This document shows positions 41,707 to 49,460 of a stretch of DNA of 64,000 bases, piece by piece. Position 1 is the stretch's first letter, and each line of letters starts with the position of its first letter. The DNA is from Natronospirillum sp965602035 (lineage in GTDB: Bacteria > Pseudomonadota > Gammaproteobacteria > Pseudomonadales > Natronospirillaceae), in NCBI GenBank assembly GCA_965602035.1, contig OZ271919.1, forward strand, positions 620,001-684,000, written 5' to 3'. Made by a program: the position numbers and the translations under genes. The notes under the pieces are model-generated. The model worked only from the letters and a program-made list of their open reading frames with translations, was not told the DNA's origin and did no database searches.

Positions 41707-43053
41707 TTACCCGGCTGCATGAGCCTGCTGCCGCGCTTCGGAAAATACGCTCTTGGTACGTTGTGCGGCCTCTTTGTGGATCACGATCGGAGGTGGATAA
41801 CCACACTGTTTACGCTGGTTTTCACTTGGGTTGATCAGCGACCGAGCGTCCAGCGATGCGAGCTCGGGAACCCACTGGCGCACATAGTCGCCGGATGGGT
41901 CAAAGCGCTCTGCCTGACGGGCCGGATTGAAAATACGGAAGTAGGGTGCCGCGTCCACGCCTGTGCTCGCTCCCCATTGCCAGTTGCCATTGTTGACCGC
42001 AAAGTCGGCGTCTTCCAGTTGTTTCAGGAACCAGGCTTCCCCCAGGCGCCAGTCCACCAGCAGATCCTTTACCAGAAAAGCAGCCGTGAACATCCGCGCC
42101 CGGTTGGGCATCTGTCCGGTTGCTGCCAACTGGCGCATTGCGGCGTCGATGATCGGGTAGCCCGTCCGACCGGTCTGCCATGCTGTCAGCATTTCCTCGT
42201 CGTCGGTCCAGGGAACATGGTCGGTCCAGGGTTGCAGCGGTGCATGGCGATAGATTTCGGGCGAGTGGAACCCAACGGCGTAGAAGAATTCCCGCCATAC
42301 CCACTCATGCAGCCAGCCGGCTGCCTTGTTACGCCGTTCGGGTGGCACGGCTGCGATGGCCTGGCGGGTGGTCAGCAGGCCATTGGCCGCTGCTTTCGAC
42401 AACCCGCTGACAACCGGGCGCTCCAGATCGTTGCGAATGTCATCGTAGTCGCCCAGCCGCTCCTCCACGAAGGCTTCCATCTGCTCGTGCGCCTCCCGCT
42501 CGATGGGCAACAGGTTGGCCACCCAATCGGGCATGGGGTAGGCGGGTTGTGGCGCTGACTCCCAACGCCGCCACCAGGCCTTCCGGTAGGCCGTGAAGAC
42601 CTGAAACGGCTTCCCGGCACCAGTGGTAATGCCATCCGGCCCGAAGGTCAGACGATCATCGACCAGATTGAAGTTGATTCCCCGTTCGATGAGGCGTTTG
42701 CCCAGCCAGCTATCGCGGCGGCGTTCGTTCAACCCGTATTCACGGTCTGCCCAGACGGTTTCAACGCCGTTTTCCAGGGCGAGGTCAAGCACCGCCCGGG
42801 CGCTGGCCTGATAATCGTCGGTTGCCGTGTCGGTCAGAGTTGCTCCCGAGGCCTTCAGAACATCACTGAACTCCCCGAGCTGACGCTGCCGCCAGGCCAG
42901 GCGACGGTCACCGTAGCCGTGCCTGCGGTACTGCCCGAGGTCCGGCGTGCTGACGATCAGGGAATCAGCGGGGCTGGCGGTCATGCCTGCCTCGGTCCAG
43001 AGCGGGTTGTCAGCGACTCGCAGTGCAGTGCGGCACCAGATTAACTGTTTCAA
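41707..43053 (-). CDS. phrB: deoxyribodipyrimidine photolyase (class I)
   Basis: A 448-residue flavoenzyme that splits cyclobutane pyrimidine dimers with blue light. The N-terminal photolyase domain begins LIWCRTALRVADNPLW and binds an antenna cofactor. The C-terminal FAD domain shows WREFFYAVGFH, GYPIIDAAMRQL, LLVDWRLGEAWFLKQLEDADFAVNNGNWQW and DAAPYFRIFNP, all diagnostic of class I photolyases. The start is TTG with AAGGAC eight bases upstream. It is the first gene of the phrB-NTF2-SDR-FAD-DUF1365-cfa-DUF2878 unit and divergent from the SRP RNA. Confidence 0.95.
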   Translation of the reverse strand: MKQLIWCRTALRVADNPLWTEAGMTASPADSLIVSTPDLGQYRRHGYGDRRLAWRQRQLGEFSDVLKASGATLTDTATDDYQASARAVLDLALENGVETVWADREYGLNERRRDSWLGKRLIERGINFNLVDDRLTFGPDGITTGAGKPFQVFTAYRKAWWRRWESAPQPAYPMPDWVANLLPIEREAHEQMEAFVEERLGDYDDIRNDLERPVVSGLSKAAANGLLTTRQAIAAVPPERRNKAAGWLHEWVWREFFYAVGFHSPEIYRHAPLQPWTDHVPWTDDEEMLTAWQTGRTGYPIIDAAMRQLAATGQMPNRARMFTAAFLVKDLLVDWRLGEAWFLKQLEDADFAVNNGNWQWGASTGVDAAPYFRIFNPARQAERFDPSGDYVRQWVPELASLDARSLINPSENQRKQCGYPPPIVIHKEAAQRTKSVFSEARQQAHAAG

Positions 43054-43099
43054 ACCGTAAGTCCTTTATTGGTGTCAGCGGATGGCCGTTGCTATTGGT

Positions 43100-43120
43100 C
43101 GAAAGTTGAAAGTCCAAAGT
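43100..43120. repeat. three 7-bp direct repeats upstream of phrB
   Basis: CGAAAGT, TGAAAGT and CCAAAGT follow one another with a 7-base pitch, about 50-70 bases upstream of the phrB start. They could be a regulator-binding array for the photolyase operon. No recognised operator matches, and 7 bases is not a full helical turn. Confidence 0.35.
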
Positions 43121-43175
43121 CAACGGTGTACCCGCATACGTATAGGGCCGGCGGTTGGTTTTCCCCTGCCGCTCC

Positions 43176-43204
43176 TTGTCAGTCTGAAGAGGAATCGATA
43201 TAGT
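43176..43204 (+). promoter_or_regulatory. promoter of SRP RNA
   Basis: TTGTCA, 17 bases, TATAGT, then GCGCC. This is close to the sigma70 consensus and has the GC-rich discriminator of stable RNA genes. The mature RNA would begin about 18 bases after the -10 box. Confidence 0.7.
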
Positions 43205-43221
43205 GCGCCTCGCAACGTTGT

Positions 43222-43331
<110 letters not shown>

Positions 43332-43410
43332 TCCATTTCGACCCCTCCCGCGTTGTCCACCGCCGCTTTTACGGTTAGCATTGCCGCACTACACGCAACA
43401 GACGGTGCCC

Positions 43411-45360
43411 ATGAGTTATCAGGTTCTAGCGCGAAAATGGCGTCCCCAGACCTTTTCCGGTCTGGTCGGGCAGCGACACGTGCTGCAGGCGCTGGTCAAT
43501 GCCCTTGATCATCAGAGACTGCATCACGCCTATCTGTTTACCGGCACCCGTGGCGTTGGAAAGACCACGCTCGCCCGGCTTTTCGCCAAAGGGTTGAACT
43601 GTGAACAGGGTATCACCTCGACACCCTGTGGCGTCTGCCAGGCCTGTGTCGAAATTGCGGAAAACCGGTTTGTCGACCTTATCGAAGTGGATGCGGCATC
43701 CCGGACCAAGGTCGAAGACACGCGCGACCTGCTCGATAATGTCCCTTACGCACCGACACGCGGCCGTTACAAGGTGTACCTGATCGACGAGGTGCACATG
43801 CTGTCGAACCACAGTTTCAATGCGCTGCTGAAAACGCTCGAAGAACCACCGGAGCATGTGAAATTCCTGCTCGCCACAACGGATCCGCAGAAGTTGCCGG
43901 TAACCGTTCTGTCGCGCTGTCTGCAGTTCAACCTGAAAACCATGACGCCGGAGCTGGTAATGGAACACCTCGGCGACATTCTCGACCAGGAAGGCGTTGC
44001 CTACGAGCCGGCCGCACTGGCACACCTGGGTAAAGCCGCTCAGGGAAGTATGCGCGACGCACTGAGTCTGACCGACCAGGCACTGGCTTTCGGTAATGGC
44101 GAGCTGAAGGAAACCGAAGTGGCCGAGTTGCTCGGGACGATTGACACCGGGCGCCTGCTCTCGCTGATCACGGCGTTGGCGGAGCACGATGTGGCGGCGC
44201 TGCTGGCGGCCGTCGCTGACCTTGGCGAGTACACGCCGGACTGGCAGCAACTCATGGCGGACCTGCTGGACCTGCTGCACCATCTGACCATTGTGCAGCA
44301 ACACCCGGATTACGTCCTGCCGGCTTCGGCAGAGCCTCTGCGCGTCGAAGCGGGTAAGCTGGCCCCGGAAGATGTCCAGCTGTTCTACCAGCTTGGGCTG
44401 CAGGCGTGGAAAGACCTTGCTTTCGCCCCGGGCCCGAAGCAGGCTTTCGAGATGGCGCTGTTGCGCATGCTGGCGTTTGTGCCGGGTGAGTTGCCCATGG
44501 CGTCAACGAGAGCCGCCGGCACTGGTGAGTCGGGAGACAGGGAGCCGGAATCCGAATCGGAGCCCGGGCCCGGAACACGGTCGGCTGGGAGCGATGCCAA
44601 CGCCTCGGCTGCGCCTGAAACCGATCCCGCAGCAGAACCCCATGAGACGCCGGCTGCCGAAACGCCGTCGGCAGTGAATCAGGGCACTCAGCCAGACCTG
44701 AGTCCAGACACCGCGACGGAACCGATGCCCGGGGCCGATAACGAACCGGCGCCCGGGCCAGGGCACTCAGATCCTGAAGCAGGCCCGGAATCGGAGCCAG
44801 AACCGGACCCGGGGCCGGATAGCAGGCCGGTGCCTGCCAGTGAAGCGCAAAGCGAAGTGCCCCCGCAGACTGAGCCGTGCCCTGATGATACGGGCGATAG
44901 TGGCCTGGCCTATCGACCTGCCACAGGTCGCGCTCTGGACCAGGCCCGCCTGTCTGCGGAGTCTGTGCCGGACGTCTGGGTGGATCTGATCCCCGCGCTT
45001 GAACTGGGCGGTGCGATGGGCAATATGGTACAGCATGCCAATGCCATCGGGGTTGATGGGTCAGGGAGGCTGCAGGTGCGCATCGACGGCGCCTATGAGG
45101 CCCTCTACCAGTCTGATTTCGGCAGTCAGTTGCTGGAAGCACTGCAGAACCTGGGTATTGCGGTTCAGTCAGTACAGTGCGAGTTCGGTGAGCTGTCACA
45201 GGAAACCGCACATTCGCGCGACCGACGCAAGCGACAGGAATCAATACAGCAGGCACGGCAGTCACTGGAGACAGAGCCGGTGGTGCGCGAGCTGATAAAT
45301 GAATTCAATGCAACCTGGGTAGCCGGCTCGATTGAGAGCAGGGAGCAACCCGGACGGTAG
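43411..45360 (+). CDS. dnaX: DNA polymerase III subunits gamma and tau
   Basis: A 649-residue clamp-loader ATPase. Walker A GTRGVGKTT is near residue 45, a zinc module with cysteines at about 64-79 (CGVCQAC), the DEVH Walker B, LIEVDAASRTKVED and the arginine-finger region LSRC. Residues about 365-505 form a long linker of Pro, Glu, Asp and Ala with repeated ESE/EPGP stretches, then the tau-specific domain V (VWVDLIPALEL to the end). The linker has no A-rich slippery heptamer, so a separate gamma form by frameshifting is not evident. The stop codon TAG is the first three bases of an inverted-repeat element. ATG 43411 is chosen; upstream codons lie in SRP RNA. Confidence 0.95.
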   Translation: MSYQVLARKWRPQTFSGLVGQRHVLQALVNALDHQRLHHAYLFTGTRGVGKTTLARLFAKGLNCEQGITSTPCGVCQACVEIAENRFVDLIEVDAASRTKVEDTRDLLDNVPYAPTRGRYKVYLIDEVHMLSNHSFNALLKTLEEPPEHVKFLLATTDPQKLPVTVLSRCLQFNLKTMTPELVMEHLGDILDQEGVAYEPAALAHLGKAAQGSMRDALSLTDQALAFGNGELKETEVAELLGTIDTGRLLSLITALAEHDVAALLAAVADLGEYTPDWQQLMADLLDLLHHLTIVQQHPDYVLPASAEPLRVEAGKLAPEDVQLFYQLGLQAWKDLAFAPGPKQAFEMALLRMLAFVPGELPMASTRAAGTGESGDREPESESEPGPGTRSAGSDANASAAPETDPAAEPHETPAAETPSAVNQGTQPDLSPDTATEPMPGADNEPAPGPGHSDPEAGPESEPEPDPGPDSRPVPASEAQSEVPPQTEPCPDDTGDSGLAYRPATGRALDQARLSAESVPDVWVDLIPALELGGAMGNMVQHANAIGVDGSGRLQVRIDGAYEALYQSDFGSQLLEALQNLGIAVQSVQCEFGELSQETAHSRDRRKRQESIQQARQSLETEPVVRELINEFNATWVAGSIESREQPGR

Positions 45361-45455
45361 TGTGCTGTATGGTTAATACGGATATCCTCACCGCGCCTTG
45401 CTCTCAAAGCGCACACTGGCTCAGAGGGTAAGCGTATTAACCAAACAGCACACTA
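45358..45455. repeat. 98-bp inverted-repeat element (MITE-like hairpin) between dnaX and ybaB
   Basis: Arms at 45358-45380 and 45433-45455 are 23 bases each and match at 22 positions when one is reversed and complemented. After two mismatches a further 7-bp stem (with one G-U) is formed inside. Both ends carry TA (left TAG, right CTA), which is the duplication left by TA-targeting IS630/mariner-type transposons, so a MITE is plausible. The left end provides the dnaX stop and the right end abuts the ybaB site AGGAGG. A T-run is absent, so it is not a standard terminator. Confidence 0.65.
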
Positions 45456-45464
45456 GGAGGCTCT

Positions 45465-45791
45465 ATGTTCAGTGGTGGAATGGGCGACCTGATGAAACAG
45501 GCGCAGCAGATGCAGGAGCGCATGAAAGAGGCACAGGAAGCGGTAAAGAACCTCGAAGTGCAGGGTGAATCCGGTGCCGGCCTGGTCCGGGTCACCATGT
45601 CCGGGAATCACGATGTGACGTCGGTTGAATTGGACGACAGCCTGATGCAGGAAGACAAAGAACTGTTGGAAGACCTGCTCGCGGCCGCGGTCAACGACGC
45701 AGTGCGCAAGGTCGAGCGGGAGAGTCGCGAAAAAATGTCAGAACTGACCGGCGGTCTCGACCTGCCGCCCGGTTTCAAGATGCCTTTCTGA
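45465..45791 (+). CDS. ybaB: YbaB/EbfC nucleoid-associated protein
   Basis: A 108-residue DNA-binding protein that forms tweezer-like dimers. MGDLMKQAQQMQERMKEAQE, VRVTMSGNHDVTSVELDD and the C-terminal GGLDLPPGFKMPF are family standards. It starts with ATG 45465 behind AGGAGGCTCT. It lies in dnaX-ybaB-recR as in E. coli, but separated from dnaX by the inverted-repeat element. recR starts within its stop codon (TGATG). Confidence 0.96.
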   Translation: MFSGGMGDLMKQAQQMQERMKEAQEAVKNLEVQGESGAGLVRVTMSGNHDVTSVELDDSLMQEDKELLEDLLAAAVNDAVRKVERESREKMSELTGGLDLPPGFKMPF

Positions 45792-46405
45792 TGCCGGGAT
45801 CCATGGCACCACTGGAAGCGCTGATCAGCCAGCTGCAACGGCTGCCGACGATCGGACCGCGCACGGCCCGTCGGCTTGCGTTGCACCTGATGCAGCGGGA
45901 TCGCGATGGGGCGTCAGCGCTGGCAACGGCGCTGCAGGATGCATTGGCGGCCTTGCATCTCTGCAGGCAGTGTCGGCAACTGGCCGCCGACGACTATTGC
46001 ACGATCTGCCGCGATGAGAGTCGTCACCAGGGCCGGGTCTGTGTGGTGGAGACCCTCGATGATCTGTTGGGTATCGAGCAGAGCGGTGTATTCGACGGCC
46101 GCTATTTTGTGCTCAATGGTGCCCTGTCGCCGCTTGACGGGATCGGCCCGGCCGAACTGGCGATCCCTGACCTGCTGGATCAGGTCAGCCGGGGGCGTAT
46201 CGAAGAGATCATTCTGGCGCTCAGCCTGGAAGTCGAAGGCGAGGCAACCGCTCAGTACCTGCTGGACCAACTCCCGGACAGTCTGCCGGTGACGCGGCTG
46301 GCTCAGGGTGTGCCGATGGGGAGCTCACTGGCGCGCATGGACCCTGTGACGCTCGGCCGTGCGGTCAGTGGGCGCGTGCCGGCGCGGCGGAGTGAAACAG
46401 AATGA
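45791..46405 (+). CDS. recR: recombination protein RecR
   Basis: A 204-residue ring-forming protein that loads RecA with RecF and RecO on gapped DNA. The helix-hairpin-helix LQRLPTIGPRTARRLALHL, the zinc finger CRQCRQLAADDYCTIC and the Toprim domain (VVETLDDLLGIEQSGVFDGRYFVL) are all present. The ATG shares its first base with the ybaB TGA. rnd overlaps its stop by four bases. Confidence 0.97.
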   Translation: MPGSMAPLEALISQLQRLPTIGPRTARRLALHLMQRDRDGASALATALQDALAALHLCRQCRQLAADDYCTICRDESRHQGRVCVVETLDDLLGIEQSGVFDGRYFVLNGALSPLDGIGPAELAIPDLLDQVSRGRIEEIILALSLEVEGEATAQYLLDQLPDSLPVTRLAQGVPMGSSLARMDPVTLGRAVSGRVPARRSETE

Positions 46406-47544
46406 CAGTCGATGCGATCTGGGTTGATGACCGGTCCTCCCTGGACCAGTGCCTCGAGGCCTGTCTGCGAAATGAGCGAATTGCACTCGATACCGAGTTC
46501 ATCCGTACGCACACCTATTTTGCCCGGCTGGGGCTGCTGCAGGTGGCAACGGAATCACAGTGCTGGCTGATCGACCCCATTGCGGTGCCCGATTGTCTGC
46601 AACGCCTGCGGCCGGTGCTGGTCGCTCCCCGGGTGCTGAAGGTGCTGCATGCCGGTGATGAGGATCTCGAAATACTGGCACAGGTATTGGGCGAGCCACT
46701 GTACCCGGTGCTGGATACACAGCTTGGCTGGGCATTGCTGGGCAATCGCGAGAATATCGGTTATGCGGGGCTGGTGGCGGAGCAGCTCGGTCACGACCTG
46801 CCGAAGGCTTTTACGCGCAGCAATTGGCTGGCACGCCCGTTGAGTGACGGGCAGAAACATTACGCCGCGCTGGACGTCATATACCTGCGTGAACTGCTGC
46901 CGTCTATCGAGTCGGGGCTGATTGAACAGGATCGGTTCAGCTGGGTGCTGGAAGATATGGCGCGGATTGCCCGCCGCGTTCTCGAGCGGCGACCCGAAGC
47001 GTATTACCGGCAGTTGCGCAACGGCTGGTCTCTGCGCGGTAATCGGTTATGGTTGTTGCAACAGCTTGCGGCACAGCGAGAGCGAGTCTGCGCCGAACGA
47101 AACCAACTGCGCAAGAATGTGGTGGCGGATGCTGATCTGGTCACTATCGCCGAGCGCCGCCCTCGCGATTCCGCCGGGCTGGCCAGCCTCACCCGTATGA
47201 GCCCGGCCGCCGTTCGACGGGAGCAGTCGTGGATACTGGCATTGGTGCGTGCCTCCCATACCGTCCCGGCCTCGGCCTATCCGGAGGCGATTGCGGCACC
47301 GCTGAGCAAAGCCAATCAGCCGGTATTCCGGGATTTGCGTGAGGCGATCAGGGTCAGGGCAGACGCACTCGGCATTCCGCCGACAGTGCTCGCGCGCAAG
47401 CGCGATCTGGAGCAGTACGTGGCGGAGCTTGGCGAGGGACGGTCACCAGTGTGGCCGCCCGGTTGGAAAGGCTGGCGTGAACCTTATCTGAGGTCGGTGT
47501 TGGACCCTGTTCTGGCGAGCATGACCGGGGTAACGGTGTCATGA
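46402..47544 (+). CDS. rnd: ribonuclease D
   Basis: A 380-residue 3'-5' exoribonuclease in tRNA 3' maturation. The DEDD nuclease motif I is IALDTEF (Asp30, Glu32), motif II lies in HAGDEDLEIL and motif III in HYAALDVIYLREL. HRDC domains follow (about 210-290 and 300-375). It overlaps recR upstream and ycgL downstream by four bases, giving a tightly coupled unit. Confidence 0.95.
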   Translation: MTVDAIWVDDRSSLDQCLEACLRNERIALDTEFIRTHTYFARLGLLQVATESQCWLIDPIAVPDCLQRLRPVLVAPRVLKVLHAGDEDLEILAQVLGEPLYPVLDTQLGWALLGNRENIGYAGLVAEQLGHDLPKAFTRSNWLARPLSDGQKHYAALDVIYLRELLPSIESGLIEQDRFSWVLEDMARIARRVLERRPEAYYRQLRNGWSLRGNRLWLLQQLAAQRERVCAERNQLRKNVVADADLVTIAERRPRDSAGLASLTRMSPAAVRREQSWILALVRASHTVPASAYPEAIAAPLSKANQPVFRDLREAIRVRADALGIPPTVLARKRDLEQYVAELGEGRSPVWPPGWKGWREPYLRSVLDPVLASMTGVTVS

Positions 47545-47867
47545 GGGAACGAACGCCCGGTCGCATGGTGGATATCTACCGCTCGGCACGGCGCCCCGAC
47601 CTGTATCTCTATGTGCCGGGCCGATCGACCCTGGACGTATTGCCAGAGGAACTTGTCCAACAGTTCGGGCGGCCAACCCGGGCCATGAGCCTCTGGCTGC
47701 AACCTGATACCCGGCTGGCACGGGCCAGTGCGGCAGCCGTGCTGGCGGCGCTGGAAGAAAAAGGCTGGTACCTGCAGATGCCGTCCGGTGACCAGACCAC
47801 TGAAGAGGCGCTGGCCGCGTTGGCCGGTCAATTAACGCAGGCACGCAGGCGACAACAGGATGACTGA
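47541..47867 (+). CDS. ycgL: YcgL domain protein
   Basis: A 108-residue protein of the YcgL family, recognised by VDIYRSARRPDLYLYV, LPEELVQQFG and a final EEKGWYLQMP. Its fold is known but its biochemical role is not. The ATG at 47541 overlaps the rnd stop; an ATG eight codons later may be used instead. ycgN begins within its 3' end. Confidence 0.88.
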   Translation: MRERTPGRMVDIYRSARRPDLYLYVPGRSTLDVLPEELVQQFGRPTRAMSLWLQPDTRLARASAAAVLAALEEKGWYLQMPSGDQTTEEALAALAGQLTQARRRQQDD

Positions 47868-48300
47868 TCGATTCTGGGAGCGGCTGGCGCTGGAGGACAT
47901 GTCAGACGCGCAGTGGGAGAGTCTCTGCGATGGCTGCGGCAAGTGCTGTCTGCAGAAACTGGAAGATGATGCGACCGGCGAAATCTACTACACATCGGTC
48001 GCATGCCAGTACCTGGGGCGCGACTGCGCGTGTTCAGTATACGATCAGCGCCTGGAAAAAGTGCCCGGGTGCCTGGATCTGACACCGGCGGATGTGCCCA
48101 GGCTGACCTGGCTGCCGGAAAGTTGCGCCTATCGCCGGGTGTATGAGGGCAGGGGGCTGCCGGACTGGCACCCGCTGATAACCGGGAACCGGGCGTCCAC
48201 CCGGCAGAGCGGTCAATCGGTACAGGTCTGGTCACTGGCATCGGACGCCCGGGTGCCGGAAGCGGAGTGGGAAGACTATATAATTTTCAAGGTGGGCTGA
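47860..48300 (+). CDS. ycgN: YcgN family cysteine cluster protein
   Basis: A 146-residue protein with the YkgJ-type cysteine cluster: LCDGCGKCCLQKLEDD near 24-40 and later CQYLGRDCACSVYDQR, then PGCLDLTP and WLPESCAYR. Such proteins probably bind an Fe-S cluster or zinc. Known YcgN proteins end near WPLK...; here the final residues are DYIIFKVG. It overlaps ycgL by eight bases and is followed after one base by the next gene. Confidence 0.9.
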   Translation: MTDRFWERLALEDMSDAQWESLCDGCGKCCLQKLEDDATGEIYYTSVACQYLGRDCACSVYDQRLEKVPGCLDLTPADVPRLTWLPESCAYRRVYEGRGLPDWHPLITGNRASTRQSGQSVQVWSLASDARVPEAEWEDYIIFKVG

Positions 48301-48301
48301 T

Positions 48302-48715
48302 ATGGACTTGGTAACTGGTCTGGGGCTTGCCGGTGCCGTATATGTCGGGGCCGGCGCGGTGTTGTTCGTGCTGGTCTGGATTGGAACGCGATACCTGCCG
48401 GGCAGGAACCTGCGGCTTTTTCTGCGTGCCGTCTGTCTGGCCATGCTGGCAACGCCCTGGCATACGGGGCTCGAACAGGGCCAGCTCGCGCCGGCGGCCA
48501 TTGTGGGCGCCTTTGCTTTCATGGATACTGGCTGGCGGGATGCGTTGCTGGCAATCCAGTCGTTACTGGGCGTACTGCTGGTGGTTGCGCTGGTGGTACT
48601 GATGAAATCGGTTATTGAGCGCCGCCGGGGTGCCGGACGCCGGACAGCCCGGGGAGCAGAGAGCGAGCCACAGGAGCCGGCGGCAGCGCAGAGCAAAGAA
48701 AATAAGGAGACGTGA
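48302..48715 (+). CDS. small membrane protein of unknown function
   Basis: A 137-residue protein with three hydrophobic segments (about 7-29, 38-60 and 78-100) and a hydrophilic tail (about 103-137) that is first basic (RRRGAGRRTAR), then acidic. It has no recognised domain. It starts one base after ycgN and ends directly against the next gene, whose AAGGAGAC site lies inside it, so it belongs to the recR-rnd operon. It may form a membrane complex with the two genes that follow; that is inference. Confidence 0.7.
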   Translation: MDLVTGLGLAGAVYVGAGAVLFVLVWIGTRYLPGRNLRLFLRAVCLAMLATPWHTGLEQGQLAPAAIVGAFAFMDTGWRDALLAIQSLLGVLLVVALVVLMKSVIERRRGAGRRTARGAESEPQEPAAAQSKENKET

Positions 48716-49387
48716 ATGGCAAGTCATGTATTGGTGCTGGTCGCCGTGATGTTGATGACGGGGGTGTTTGGCGGTCTGGTCAATTACTACCTGCATGGTC
48801 AGCATGACCCGGATGTCGTAAGCCTGCCACGCAGTCTGGTGGTCGGGGGCGCCGCAGCATTTCTGGTACCCGTAATTCTCAGCCTGTTGGGCAGTGATCT
48901 TATCAATGCCAGCCAGGGAGATCCGGGACAGTTGGTGCTCTTTGCCGGCTTCTGCCTGATTGCATCGCTGGCCTCAAGAGTATTCATTGTGTCGACCACC
49001 GACCGGATTCTGCAGGTGGCGCGTGATGCTCGGGAGCGCTCGGAACAGCTTGAGCTGGAAATGCACGCGCTGCACCAGCAACTGAGCCCGCTGCTGGAAA
49101 GCGAAACCGAGAACGAGGCCACCGAAGACGATAACCATGGTCTGGTACCCGAGCCGGACGAAGTGGACGTTACGGCAACAAATGTCTTAAAGAGTCTCGG
49201 CAGCGGCCGATATATATTCCGGTCACTGCGCGGTTTGTCGACAGACACCGATTACGATGAAGGCACCCTGACCAAGACATTGAATGTGCTGGTCGCCAAA
49301 GGGATGGCCGGTCGTGTCAACGGCATAAAGGGCGTGCGCTGGTTCGTTACCGAGCAGGGCAGACGTTTTCTACAGCAGATCATCTGA
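48716..49387 (+). CDS. membrane protein with coiled coil and C-terminal winged-helix-like domain
   Basis: A 223-residue protein. Three hydrophobic segments (about 4-22, 38-60, 73-95) resemble the 'YEATS-associated' three-TM family, then a coiled coil (about 100-130, RDARERSEQLELEMHALHQQLSP), an acidic linker, and a C-terminal domain (about 150-223) with TNVLKSLGSGRYIFRSLRGL, ALTK-like TLTKTLNVLVAKGM and WFVTEQGRRFLQQI, typical of a winged helix-turn-helix. A membrane-bound regulator or protein-binding platform is implied. No YEATS domain is in the window. It adjoins the VWA gene after 73 bases. Confidence 0.68.
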   Translation: MASHVLVLVAVMLMTGVFGGLVNYYLHGQHDPDVVSLPRSLVVGGAAAFLVPVILSLLGSDLINASQGDPGQLVLFAGFCLIASLASRVFIVSTTDRILQVARDARERSEQLELEMHALHQQLSPLLESETENEATEDDNHGLVPEPDEVDVTATNVLKSLGSGRYIFRSLRGLSTDTDYDEGTLTKTLNVLVAKGMAGRVNGIKGVRWFVTEQGRRFLQQII

Positions 49388-49460
49388 GCCGGCACCCTGG
49401 CAGTTCCGGTCAGAACCCGGCCGGAACGGTCTGCTACTGACAGAGGGACAGGTGGAGCGC

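Noticed and set aside
44252..45265. 337-residue minus-strand open frame opposite dnaX
   Set aside because: It mirrors the repetitive Pro/Glu linker of dnaX and yields Arg/Pro/Ser-rich low-complexity protein.
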